NCBI RefSeq assembly: GCF_001939065.1
Contig: NZ_MPSZ01000001.1
Location: 124,001 to 188,000, forward strand
Direction of reading: 5' to 3'
From: Exiguobacterium indicum HHS 31
GTDB taxonomy: Bacteria > Bacillota > Bacilli > Exiguobacteriales > Exiguobacteriaceae
DNA length: 64,000 bases
Position 1 is the stretch's first letter, and every line of letters starts with the position of its first letter. The notes below the pieces were generated by a model. The model had not been told where the DNA came from, did not search any database, and saw only the letters and a program-made list of their open reading frames with translations. A program made the translations under genes and the position numbers. This document shows, in pieces, positions 33,224 through 41,759 of this stretch.

Positions 33224-36151
33224 ATGAAACGCATGAGATTCGTTTGTATCGTTGCGCTAACGTTTGCACTGATATTTAGTGGACTCTCTTTATCTGGTCA
33301 AGCACTGGAAAAAGGGAAGTCGACATTGGTCATCATTCACTACAAGGCAGACCCGAATGAGGCAGACCCGAATGCCACGAAGGATTGGAATCTGTGGTTA
33401 TGGGCAAATGGACCGGATTATTTTCCGAATAAAGCTCATGCTTTTAACGGCGAGGATGCTTACGGAAAAATCGCAGCTTATGAATTCCCAGTTGATCAGC
33501 CGGAAAAAATCGGCTTTATCGTTCGAGATGATAACTGGAACAAAGATGGGGGATCTGAGAATGATCGCTTCATTACGAAAGACATGATTAAAAATGGTGT
33601 TGCTGAAATCTGGATCGAGTCGGGAAGTAAGAACATCTCGACAGTCAATCCAAGCAATGGAGCAGATGTCGAAAATATCGACACGAACATCCACTATTAC
33701 CGGTATGACAATGATTATGAAAAGTATGGCGTTTGGTCTTGGCCGGAAGAGCAAGATGGCAAGCGATTCGAGTTTGACAAGCAAGATGAGTTCGGTGCCG
33801 TTGCCAAGGTAACACTCGATAATCCGACGAAAGCACGTCTTGCAGGCGTTATTCCTCATCTTGAAGGATGGTCGGAAAAAGACGGAGCTGATCGTTTCTT
33901 TTATGCAGGGGCGAAAGACATCTGGTTGATTGAAGGGGATCAGACGGTATACTACAGCAAACCGGAAATCGATCGCACACCGAAAATCACAAGCTTTTTA
34001 GCAGATGACTTCCGGACGATGACATTGAAAACGAATGCACCGTTGACGGAAGAAGACGTAAAGGCATTTACGTTTGAAGGCGTGACGAATCCAGCCGTGT
34101 CAGCAATCGATGCCAAAACGGTAAAAGTCGAAGTCACTTCAGATATCGATTTAGCAAAAGTCGTCCGAGCGTCTCATCCTGTTTTTGGAGAAGCAGTCCT
34201 TGAAGCGGGTAAAGTGCTCCGTTCGAAAGCATTCGACCAAAAGTATGCCTACGATGGAAAACTCGGTGTCGACTATCAAAAGTCAAAGACGACGTTTAAA
34301 GTTTGGGCACCGACAGCACAAGCGGTCGAGCTCGAATTGTATCGCTTACCAAAGCAACAAGCTGCTACGACAAAAGATATCACGCGCGAAATCAAGATGG
34401 AACGAACGGATCGTGGTGTGTATCAAGTGACGGTCAAGGGCGATCTTGACGGTGTCGGATACACATACGAAGTCAAACATGCCAAAGAATCGACGCGTGC
34501 GGTTGATCCGTATGCGACAGCAGTCGCCGTCAATGGCGACCAAGGTGTCGTCGTCGACTTACGCGAGACGGATCCAAAACGCTGGACAAATGGAAAAATG
34601 CCACTTCGCCATGCGACAGATGCGATCATCTATGAATCACACGTCCGTGATTTATCGATGTTTGATGTGACGAACTCGGGTTACGATTCAGGTATCAAAC
34701 AAAAAGGGAAGTATCTCGGCGTCATCGAGCCAGGTACACGTTTAACGAAGGATGGTAAGAAAACGAAGACGAAGACGGGACTTGATCATCTGAAGGAACT
34801 TGGCATCACGCACGTTCAGTTCATTCCAGTCTATGATTTCAACACAGCTTCCGTCGATGAGACGAACCCGCTTAAATCGTATAACTGGGGTTATGATCCA
34901 AAGAACTATAACGCACCAGAAGGATCGTATGCGACAAACCCCTATGATCCAAAAGTCCGAATCAAGGAAATGAAGCAGATGATTCAAGGGCTACATGACA
35001 ATGGACTTCGTGCTATCATGGATGTCGTCTACAACCACATGTTTGACGCAAAGGCATCAAACCTTGATAAAATCGTTCCTGGTTATTACTACCGTTATAC
35101 AGAAGGCGGCGATTTAGCGAACGGAACGGGTGTCGGAAACGATACAGCGTCTGAGCGTCAAATGATGCACAAATTGATCGTTGATTCTGTCTCTTACTGG
35201 GCGAAAGAATACCACTGGGACGGATTCCGATTTGACTTAATGGGCATTCATGACGTCAAGACGATGAATGATGTCAAACAGGCGACAAAACGAATTGATC
35301 CGTCGATTCTCATATTCGGAGAAGGGTGGAGCCTTGGAACACCGCTTCCAGATTCAGAGAAGGCCAACCAAACGAATACAAAACAAATGCCAGGAATCGG
35401 ACATTTCAATGACAACCTACGCGATGCGCTCAAAGGTAGCGTCTTCATCGATTCAGATGCTGGTTTCATTAACGGAGCAACGGGTCTTGAAACGCGCATC
35501 AAACGCGGAATCGTCGGAGAGATTGCTTATAACAAAGAGATTAAAGGATTTACGCAAGAACCAGATCAAGCGATCACTTACGTTGAAGCACATGATAACC
35601 ATACGCTCTGGGATAAGTTGAACCTGACGAATCCGAAAGACAATGACGCAACGAAGACAAAGATGCATCGTTTGGCTTCAAGTATCTTGTTGACGTCTCA
35701 AGGAACAACGTTCATCCATGCAGGACAGGATTTCATGCGGACGAAGGGCGGCGACCATAACTCATATAAATCACCGGATTCTGTCAACCAGCTCGACTGG
35801 AAACGGAAGATGGACCGTCAACAAGACGTTGATTATATGACAGGATTGATCGAGTTACGCAAAAAGAATCCAGTACTTCATTTAGCAACAGCAAAAGACA
35901 TTCGTCGTTACCTGACGTTTGAAGCAGCACCAGCTCAAGTCATCGCGTATCGACTAGATGATTCTGCGCCGAAACAAAAAGAGGATCTCTATGTCATTCA
36001 CAATGCAAATCGAAAAGCAGTCGACATGAAGTTACCAAAAGGAAAATGGAAGCTGCTTGTAGACGGTAAACAAGCAGGAACCAAAGCAATCCGTAACGTA
36101 TCAGGTACGGTTCGTGTCGAAGGACTTAGCTCATTCGTCTTATCAAAATAA
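33224..36151 (+). CDS. pulA: Secreted type I pullulanase (GH13)
   Basis: Hydrolyses alpha-1,6 branches in pullulan and starch outside the cell. I use ATG 33224 after AAAAGGAGATGG, giving 975 aa with a signal peptide ending near GQA (about residue 26). Two CBM41 starch-binding modules follow (LVIIHY...WNLWLW and IHYYRYD...WSWPEE), then a CBM48-like domain, the pullulanase signature YNWGYDP (553-559), and the GH13 barrel with D671 in FRFDLMG, E700 in FGEGWS and D791 in EAHDNH as catalytic residues. A 5-residue tandem duplication (ADPNE-ADPNA) occurs in the first CBM41. It is a single gene, controlled by cre. Confidence 0.95.
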   Translation: MKRMRFVCIVALTFALIFSGLSLSGQALEKGKSTLVIIHYKADPNEADPNATKDWNLWLWANGPDYFPNKAHAFNGEDAYGKIAAYEFPVDQPEKIGFIVRDDNWNKDGGSENDRFITKDMIKNGVAEIWIESGSKNISTVNPSNGADVENIDTNIHYYRYDNDYEKYGVWSWPEEQDGKRFEFDKQDEFGAVAKVTLDNPTKARLAGVIPHLEGWSEKDGADRFFYAGAKDIWLIEGDQTVYYSKPEIDRTPKITSFLADDFRTMTLKTNAPLTEEDVKAFTFEGVTNPAVSAIDAKTVKVEVTSDIDLAKVVRASHPVFGEAVLEAGKVLRSKAFDQKYAYDGKLGVDYQKSKTTFKVWAPTAQAVELELYRLPKQQAATTKDITREIKMERTDRGVYQVTVKGDLDGVGYTYEVKHAKESTRAVDPYATAVAVNGDQGVVVDLRETDPKRWTNGKMPLRHATDAIIYESHVRDLSMFDVTNSGYDSGIKQKGKYLGVIEPGTRLTKDGKKTKTKTGLDHLKELGITHVQFIPVYDFNTASVDETNPLKSYNWGYDPKNYNAPEGSYATNPYDPKVRIKEMKQMIQGLHDNGLRAIMDVVYNHMFDAKASNLDKIVPGYYYRYTEGGDLANGTGVGNDTASERQMMHKLIVDSVSYWAKEYHWDGFRFDLMGIHDVKTMNDVKQATKRIDPSILIFGEGWSLGTPLPDSEKANQTNTKQMPGIGHFNDNLRDALKGSVFIDSDAGFINGATGLETRIKRGIVGEIAYNKEIKGFTQEPDQAITYVEAHDNHTLWDKLNLTNPKDNDATKTKMHRLASSILLTSQGTTFIHAGQDFMRTKGGDHNSYKSPDSVNQLDWKRKMDRQQDVDYMTGLIELRKKNPVLHLATAKDIRRYLTFEAAPAQVIAYRLDDSAPKQKEDLYVIHNANRKAVDMKLPKGKWKLLVDGKQAGTKAIRNVSGTVRVEGLSSFVLSK

Positions 36152-36163
36152 GTGAACAGATAA

Positions 36164-36198
36164 AAAAGGACGTTCCGCAGTTGGCGGAACGTCCTTTT
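36164..36198. terminator. Bidirectional terminator
   Basis: A perfect 15-bp stem (36164-36178 with 36184-36198), A-rich before and T-rich after, between the pullulanase and symporter genes. Confidence 0.92.
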
Positions 36199-36219
36199 CG
36201 TCAGTCGAGAAACGTGCAA

Positions 36220-37479
36220 TCAAGCGTAACGCTCATCCGTTTCTTCGTTCTCTTCTTCTTTCAGATTACCTTCTTCCGATTTCGAGACGATGACGGCACA
36301 TGCTGCGTCACCAGTGATGTTGACGGCTGTCCGCATCATATCAAGAAGACGATCGACACCGATGATTAAAGCGATCCCTTCGACCGGTAGATTGACCGAT
36401 TGAAGAACCATCGTCAACATGACGAGACCGACACCCGGTACACCGGCTGTTCCGACCGATGCAAGAACAGCTGTCAGGACGACCGTCGCAAGTTGACCTG
36501 GCGTCAAGTCAACAGCGTAGACTTGCGCGATGAAGACAGTCGCGACACCTTGCATGATTGCTGTTCCATCCATGTTGATCGTCGCACCAAGAGGCTGGAC
36601 GAAACTTGAGACGGAACGCGGAACCTTCAACTCTTTTTGAGCCGTTTGCATCGCAACAGGGAGTGTTGCGTTCGACGAAGACGTCGAGAAAGCGAACAGC
36701 ATGACAGGTGCGAACTTCTTAAAGAAGAAGAACGGGTTCATCTTCCCAAGAAGTGAAACAGTCGAACCATACGTCAATACGGAATGGACGAATAGTGACA
36801 AGATGACGACACCCATATAAAGTCCCATTGCTTTTAGCGAATCCCACCCTTGAGAACCGACGGCTGATGCGATCAAAGCAAATGCTCCAAGCGGTGCCAT
36901 TTTCATGACGAGCGTGATCAAGTACGTCATTAAATCATTACCCTGCTCGATGAACGTCCGTAGTGTCGAGACTTTTTGACCGAGGAACGTGATCCCAAAA
37001 CCGATAAAGACACTGAAGACGATGATTTGTAGCATATTTCCTTCCGCCATCGACGTGATCGGGTTCGTCGGGAACATACCAACGATTGTGTTGATTATGC
37101 TCGTATCTGGTAGATTTCCGTTATCATATTCCAGACCTTGCGTCTCGAAGTTACCAAACGTACCCGGTTTGATCAGTAATGACAAACCGAGAGCAATGAC
37201 AATTGCGACAGCTGTCGTCGTCATGAAATAAGTGATGGCTTTACCACCAACACGACCAAGCTCTTTTGGATTTCCAAGTCCCATGACGCCAAGGGCGATT
37301 GAGAAGAAGACGATCGGTACGACGAGCATCTTAATTAAGTTCAGGAAGATCGTTCCGATGGGTTGTAAAGCATATTTATTCAATCCCTCATAAATCGACT
37401 TGTCCGGTAAGGAAGCGAGGACGATTCCGAGAATCACCCCGAGAATCAATCCCCAAATGATGCGCTTTGCTTCTTTCAT
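36220..37479 (-). CDS. Dicarboxylate/amino acid:cation symporter (GltP/GltT/DctA family)
   Basis: A 419-aa transporter of the DAACS family, taking up glutamate, aspartate or C4-dicarboxylates with protons or sodium. It has the serine-rich re-entrant motif STSSSNATLPV and the substrate/cation motif NMDGTAIMQG, followed by GVPGVGLVML and the helix 8 region containing DRLLDMMRTAVNITGD. The start is ATG 37479; a GTG at 37491 is too close to the AAAGGAG site. The Arg in MMRTAVN supports acidic substrates. A cre-like site is upstream. Which acid is preferred cannot be read from sequence alone. Confidence 0.9.
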   Translation of the reverse strand: MKEAKRIIWGLILGVILGIVLASLPDKSIYEGLNKYALQPIGTIFLNLIKMLVVPIVFFSIALGVMGLGNPKELGRVGGKAITYFMTTTAVAIVIALGLSLLIKPGTFGNFETQGLEYDNGNLPDTSIINTIVGMFPTNPITSMAEGNMLQIIVFSVFIGFGITFLGQKVSTLRTFIEQGNDLMTYLITLVMKMAPLGAFALIASAVGSQGWDSLKAMGLYMGVVILSLFVHSVLTYGSTVSLLGKMNPFFFFKKFAPVMLFAFSTSSSNATLPVAMQTAQKELKVPRSVSSFVQPLGATINMDGTAIMQGVATVFIAQVYAVDLTPGQLATVVLTAVLASVGTAGVPGVGLVMLTMVLQSVNLPVEGIALIIGVDRLLDMMRTAVNITGDAACAVIVSKSEEGNLKEEENEETDERYA

Positions 37480-37516
37480 AAGTAATGTCACACTCCTTTA
37501 TTTGATAATTGTCTAT

Positions 37517-37546
37517 ATTTTGACACATCATCACCCTTTTTGACAA
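37517..37546 (-). promoter_or_regulatory. Possible promoter of the symporter gene
   Basis: On the minus strand TTGTCA (37546-37541), 18 bases, CAAAAT (37522-37517). Both boxes are imperfect. Confidence 0.35.
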
Positions 37547-37564
37547 AACATTTTAAAAAATAGA

Positions 37565-37578
37565 TGATAACGCTTACA
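37565..37578 (-). promoter_or_regulatory. cre-like CcpA site upstream of the symporter
   Basis: TGATAACGCTTACA matches TGWNANCGNTNWCA at every position. It would be centred about 60 bases upstream of the predicted start of the leftward mRNA, a location that in other genes goes with activation rather than repression. Confidence 0.6.
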
Positions 37579-37703
37579 AAAAAGTTTCTGGATTTTGATG
37601 CAGGAATGACTAGATTTTGTTGTCAAACGGATGCAACCATGAGAGGATAGATAAGAACAAAAAGGAACAGCGTAGGGTACAGAAAAGTCGCTAGAATCAA
37701 CTG

Positions 37704-37732
37704 TTGACCAAATTGTATATTCCTACTATAAT
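37704..37732 (+). promoter_or_regulatory. Strong sigma-A promoter for rpsU-yqeY
   Basis: TTGACC (37704-37709), exactly 17 bases, TATAAT (37727-37732). A GC-rich imperfect palindrome (ACGTGTCTGACACGT, 37741-37755) begins close to the predicted +1. Confidence 0.88.
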
Positions 37733-37792
37733 GTTGTATGACGTGTCTGACACGTTTCCTTTAGTCGGTAATATCGGAGGGAGGGAAAACTA

Positions 37793-37966
37793 GTGGAAAC
37801 TCGTGTACGTAAAAATGAATCACTTGAAGACGCACTTCGTCGCTTCAAACGTGGTGTTTCAAAAGATGGTACGCTTGCAGAAGTTCGTAAACGTAAACAC
37901 TACGAAAAGCCAAGTGTAAAACGTAAGCTTAAATCGGAGGCTGCGCGTAAGCGTAAGAAGTTCTAA
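37793..37966 (+). CDS. rpsU: 30S ribosomal protein S21
   Basis: A 57-aa basic protein beginning [20 protein letters not shown] and ending ARKRKKF, the standard S21 sequence. The start is GTG at 37793, 10 bases after GGAGGGAGGG. S21 binds the small-subunit platform near the 3' end of 16S rRNA and assists translation initiation. It has its own strong promoter and is followed 21 bp later by yqeY, the same pair and order as in B. subtilis. Codon use is strongly biased to AAA, CGT and CTT, as expected for a ribosomal gene. Confidence 0.97.
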   Translation: METRVRKNESLEDALRRFKRGVSKDGTLAEVRKRKHYEKPSVKRKLKSEAARKRKKF

Positions 37967-37987
37967 CGTTAGAGAGGGTGTATCCTC

Positions 37988-38434
37988 ATGAGTCTTCAGG
38001 AGCGTTTGACAGCGGATATGAAAGAAGCCATGCGTCTACGTGAAAAAGATCGTCTTACGACGATTCGGATGGTGAAATCATCGCTGCAAAATGAAACGAT
38101 CAAACTCGGTAAGCAAGAATTGACAGACGAGGAAGAATTAACAATTCTTTCACGTGAAATGAAGCAGCGCAACGACTCCCTCCGAGAATTCGAAAGCGCT
38201 GGTCGTCACGATCTCGTCGAGAAAATTCAAGCAGAGATTGTCGTGCTCGAAGCTTATATGCCAAAACAGCTTTCCGAGGAAGAAGTACAGGAAATCGTCG
38301 ACGCAGCTATTGCGCAGACGGGTGCCTCTGCTCCTTCAGATATGGGGAAAGTAATGGGTATCGTCATGCCACAGCTTAAAGGCAAGGCAGACGGTGCGTT
38401 AATTAATCGACTCGTCAAACAACGGCTCGCTTAA
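37988..38434 (+). CDS. yqeY: GatB/YqeY domain protein
   Basis: A 148-aa soluble helical protein of the GatB_Yqey family. It starts [23 protein letters not shown], and has the conserved [14 protein letters not shown] and [18 protein letters not shown] blocks and C-terminal [17 protein letters not shown]. This C-terminal portion is related to the tRNA-binding tail of GatB, the amidotransferase subunit. Its own function is not established; tRNA-dependent amidation is suggested by the domain. It is co-transcribed with rpsU and a terminator follows. Confidence 0.92.
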   Translation: MSLQERLTADMKEAMRLREKDRLTTIRMVKSSLQNETIKLGKQELTDEEELTILSREMKQRNDSLREFESAGRHDLVEKIQAEIVVLEAYMPKQLSEEEVQEIVDAAIAQTGASAPSDMGKVMGIVMPQLKGKADGALINRLVKQRLA

Positions 38435-38442
38435 TACATGAA

Positions 38443-38469
38443 AAAGGTGTCCTTCGGGGCACCTTTTTT
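38443..38469 (+). terminator. Terminator after yqeY
   Basis: A 10-bp stem (38443-38452 with 38457-38466, one G-T pair) with a tetraloop, ending in a run of six T. Confidence 0.9.
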
Positions 38470-38615
38470 GTCGTTCCTGTCACAATTAAAAGTTTCTTAA
38501 TGAATTCAGAATAGTCATGAAACCTTTTTGTTTTGAAAGCGTATATAATTATAGTAACGAATCAAAGTGCAAAAGAAGCAGCTTCTGACACGAATGAAAA
38601 GGGGTGAACGTACGC

Positions 38616-39125
38616 ATGACGTTTAGCTTAGGAATGATTTTGGCGGTCTTCATGATTGGGGTCCTCATGTTACTGGTCGAAATATTCGTCACAGGGTTCG
38701 GAATCTTTGGAGTCCTCGGAATCGGTGCGGTCCTTGCTAGTCTGATCATGGCAGGCGCTACAGTTGGTCAAGTAGGTATCGCAATCGGACTTGCTGTATT
38801 TCTATCGCTTGCGGCCGGATACTGGGCGTATCGCAGAATTAAATCAAATCAGTCGTTACTATGGCGCGGTTTGATTTTGACGGATTCGACATCGTCTGAA
38901 AAAGGCTATCTCTCCCATCAAGACAAAGTACAACTGTTAGGACAAGAAGGAGTCAGTTTGACGCCTCTTCGTCCATCAGGAACGATTGAAATCGATGGGA
39001 ATCGAATTGATGCCGTAACGGAAGGGACCTTCATTCAAGCGGGGGAAACAATCGTCGTAAAAGAAGTGACGCATGGACGCGTCATTGTTAGAGTCCAACA
39101 TACGAAGGAGGAGTCCCACACATGA
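38616..39125 (+). CDS. Short NfeD-family membrane protein
   Basis: A 169-aa protein: two or three N-terminal transmembrane segments (about residues 5-75) and a C-terminal OB-fold domain of the NfeD type ([20 protein letters not shown], then [18 protein letters not shown]). The start is ATG 38616; GTG 38604 lies inside the AAAAGGGGTG site. NfeD proteins work with flotillin in membrane microdomains, and this gene overlaps floA by ATGA. The B. subtilis counterpart YqeZ has a large ClpP-like protease domain in front; that domain is absent here. Confidence 0.88.
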   Translation: MTFSLGMILAVFMIGVLMLLVEIFVTGFGIFGVLGIGAVLASLIMAGATVGQVGIAIGLAVFLSLAAGYWAYRRIKSNQSLLWRGLILTDSTSSEKGYLSHQDKVQLLGQEGVSLTPLRPSGTIEIDGNRIDAVTEGTFIQAGETIVVKEVTHGRVIVRVQHTKEESHT

Positions 39126-40105
39126 CACCTGAACTATTGACCGTATTACTCATATCTGGAGGAATTTTAATTTTCCTCGCCATCTTCTTCACGCTCGTTC
39201 CGATCCCACTTTGGATCAGCTCGCTCGCAGCAGGCGTACGTGTATCGATCTTTACATTAGTCGGGATGCGACTACGTCGAGTGACACCATCTAAAATCGT
39301 CAATCCGTTGATTAAGGCAGTTAAAGCGGGATTGAACTTGAATACGAATCAACTGGAAAGTCACTTCCTTGCCGGTGGTAACGTTGACCGCGTCGTCAAT
39401 GCCTTGATTGCAGCACATCGTGCGAATATCGAGTTGAGCTTCGAACGCGCAGCAGCGATTGATCTTGCTGGTCGTAACGTTCTGGAAGCTGTTCAAATGT
39501 CGGTTAACCCGAAAGTCATCGAAACACCATTTATCGCCGGTGTGGCAATGAACGGGATTGAAGTAAAAGCGAAAGCCCGGATCACGGTACGTGCGAACAT
39601 TGATCGTCTCGTCGGTGGTGCTGGGGAAGAAACGGTCATCGCACGTGTTGGTGAGGGTGTCATCTCAACCATTGGTTCGTGTAATGACCAAAAAGAAGTA
39701 CTTGAGAATCCAGAGATGATCTCACGGACGGTTCTTGCGAAAGGACTCGATTCGGGTACGGCGTTCGAGATTCTCTCGATTGATATCGCGGACATTGATA
39801 TCGGGAAAAATATCGGTGCGGTTCTGCAGACGGATCAAGCAGAAGCAGATAAGAACATTGCGCAAGCAAAAGCGGAAGAACGTCGCGCAATGGCGATTGC
39901 AAGTGAACAAGAGATGAAATCACGTGTTGAAGAGATGCGTGCGAAGGTTGTCGCTGCTGAAGCGGAAGTGCCGCTTGCGATCGCTGAAGCGATGCGTGAC
40001 GGTAACTTTGGCGTCATGGATTATGCAAACTACTTGAACGTGACGGCAGATACGAAAATGCGTCAAGCAATCGGTGGGCAATCATCACCAAATGACTCAC
40101 AATAA
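39122..40105 (+). CDS. floA: Flotillin-like protein FloA
   Basis: A 327-aa membrane scaffold protein of functional membrane microdomains. It has an N-terminal hydrophobic hairpin (about 5-28), then [21 protein letters not shown], an SPFH-like domain with [18 protein letters not shown], and a C-terminal coiled coil rich in Glu-Ala repeats ([20 protein letters not shown]). This is the YqfA type of flotillin, shorter than FloT. The ATGA overlap with the NfeD gene and the following small gene make a three-gene unit equal to yqeZ-yqfA-yqfB in Bacillus. Confidence 0.95.
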   Translation: MTPELLTVLLISGGILIFLAIFFTLVPIPLWISSLAAGVRVSIFTLVGMRLRRVTPSKIVNPLIKAVKAGLNLNTNQLESHFLAGGNVDRVVNALIAAHRANIELSFERAAAIDLAGRNVLEAVQMSVNPKVIETPFIAGVAMNGIEVKAKARITVRANIDRLVGGAGEETVIARVGEGVISTIGSCNDQKEVLENPEMISRTVLAKGLDSGTAFEILSIDIADIDIGKNIGAVLQTDQAEADKNIAQAKAEERRAMAIASEQEMKSRVEEMRAKVVAAEAEVPLAIAEAMRDGNFGVMDYANYLNVTADTKMRQAIGGQSSPNDSQ

Positions 40106-40118
40106 AGGGTGAGACGGT

Positions 40119-40589
40119 ATGGATATCATATGGGTCGGATTGATGATCGCATTCGGTGTCATCTCCGTCATCTCAAAAGCAGCGGATAAAAAACCGAAGC
40201 AGACGAACCGGACACCTTCAAAGGAGTTCGGCGACTATGTGAAACAAATAACCGAACAGGTCGATACGGCGCGACAAGAGATGGTACCTCCACCTGTCGT
40301 TCGTAAAAAAGCACCCGCGAAGAAACAACCGGGGGTAACGCAAACAAAAGCGCGACCCGTTCATGAACGAACGGAATTGCAACAACGTTTGGACCAGCGT
40401 CAGAAACAACATTCGAAAAAAGGGATGTCCTCTTCGACGATCGGTGAAATCAAAGATAGCGTCGCAGACGGTGCTATTGGAACGTCGAGTCGTTCAGCAT
40501 CAGCGACGAGACTCTCACAGGATGAAATGCGTCGTGCCATCGTCTGGAGTGAGGTTCTGGGTGCACCCGTTTCAAAACGAAAACGATGA
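40119..40589 (+). CDS. Uncharacterised membrane-anchored protein of the floA operon
   Basis: A 156-aa protein with one N-terminal membrane segment (about residues 2-20) and a long polar, basic, probably disordered cytosolic region (many Lys, Gln, Pro; VRKKAPAKKQPGV). It ends with a short ordered-looking motif, DEMRRAIVWSEVLGAPVSKRKR, at about residues 135-156. It is 13 bp after floA and thus in the flotillin operon. It may be a microdomain partner, but I do not recognise a family with known function. Confidence 0.75.
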   Translation: MDIIWVGLMIAFGVISVISKAADKKPKQTNRTPSKEFGDYVKQITEQVDTARQEMVPPPVVRKKAPAKKQPGVTQTKARPVHERTELQQRLDQRQKQHSKKGMSSSTIGEIKDSVADGAIGTSSRSASATRLSQDEMRRAIVWSEVLGAPVSKRKR

Positions 40590-40601
40590 TGATTAGACAG
40601 T

Positions 40602-40639
40602 GAGTCGATCCTACGAAACGCGTAGGATCGACTCTTTTT
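40602..40639 (+). terminator. Terminator of the floA operon
   Basis: A perfect 14-bp stem (40602-40615 with 40621-40634) with a 5-nt loop, followed by TTTTTATTT. Confidence 0.92.
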
Positions 40640-40760
40640 ATTTCCCAAAAGGTGGGAACGGGTTTTTCTTTCCATCTTTTCGGCGGAAGTGCTAAAGTGG
40701 AAGAGATTAGATATGAAGCGATGACAACTTGTTATCCATGACTAGGAGGCCATTCACAAC

Positions 40761-41723
40761 GTGATATTCAACGAAAGAATCCCATTTGCATTTTCGAATT
40801 CAGAACAGATTCAAGCATTCGTCGGTCCGAATGATGCAGTCTTACGTACGATGGAAGCAGAACTTGACGTTCAGCTTACGCATCGAGGAGATGAGCTGTT
40901 GGCACAATCCGAACAGGAGCAGTCTGTAATCTTAGCAGGACAGGTCGTAGGCGTCTTGAAACAACTTGTGAATCGTGGAGCTGTTTTGACGGAGCGTGAC
41001 GCGACGAGCGCCATTCAACTGGCACGTCAAGATCGGGTGGATGAACTACTGGAACTTTACGATACGGTCATTCATACGAATCATAAAGGAAAACCACTTC
41101 GTGCAAAGACACTCGGTCAAGCACGTTACGTTCGGGGAATCGACCGCTGTGATTTGACATTTGGTATTGGACCAGCGGGAACCGGAAAAACGTATCTTGC
41201 TGTCGTGATGGCGGCAAAAGCGTTAAAGGAAGGTCACGTCAAACGACTTGTCCTGACGCGTCCAGCAGTAGAAGCAGGAGAAAATCTAGGATTCCTTCCA
41301 GGGGATCTGAAAGAAAAAGTCGATCCCTATCTACGTCCTCTATACGATGCGCTACATGACGTACTTGGTGTCGAACATACGGCTCGTCTGCTTGAGCGTG
41401 GCGTCATCGAGATCGCGCCGCTCGCTTACATGCGTGGACGGACACTTGAACATGCCTTCGTCATTCTTGATGAAGCGCAAAATACGACACGTGAACAAAT
41501 GAAGATGTTCTTGACGCGTCTCGGATTCCATTCGAAGATGATCGTCACAGGCGATTTGACACAAGTCGATCTTCCGCGAGGAAAAACGTCTGGTCTACAA
41601 GAAGCGTTACATTTGCTCGGCAATGTCAAAGGGATTCATTTTGAGCACTTTGGCTCAGCGGATGTCGTGCGTCACCCACTTGTCCGAAAAATCGTTGATG
41701 CTTATAGTCAGGATTTGACATAA
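40761..41723 (+). CDS. phoH: PhoH-like ATPase
   Basis: A 320-aa cytosolic P-loop ATPase. Walker A is GPAGTGKTYLA (near residues 137-147), Walker B is FVILDEAQNTT, and ENLGFLPGDLKEKVDPYLRPLYD and TGDLTQVDLP are family blocks. PhoH proteins are RNA-associated ATPases/helicases; in Bacillales phoH sits next to pgpH and ybeY, a gene for rRNA processing, which suggests a role in RNA metabolism. The start is GTG 40761, 11 bases after AGGAGG. It is the first gene of a long tightly packed operon. Confidence 0.94.
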   Translation: MIFNERIPFAFSNSEQIQAFVGPNDAVLRTMEAELDVQLTHRGDELLAQSEQEQSVILAGQVVGVLKQLVNRGAVLTERDATSAIQLARQDRVDELLELYDTVIHTNHKGKPLRAKTLGQARYVRGIDRCDLTFGIGPAGTGKTYLAVVMAAKALKEGHVKRLVLTRPAVEAGENLGFLPGDLKEKVDPYLRPLYDALHDVLGVEHTARLLERGVIEIAPLAYMRGRTLEHAFVILDEAQNTTREQMKMFLTRLGFHSKMIVTGDLTQVDLPRGKTSGLQEALHLLGNVKGIHFEHFGSADVVRHPLVRKIVDAYSQDLT

Positions 41724-41759
41724 GCCGTTACGAAAATAGATGGAAAAGGGGGAGATGAT

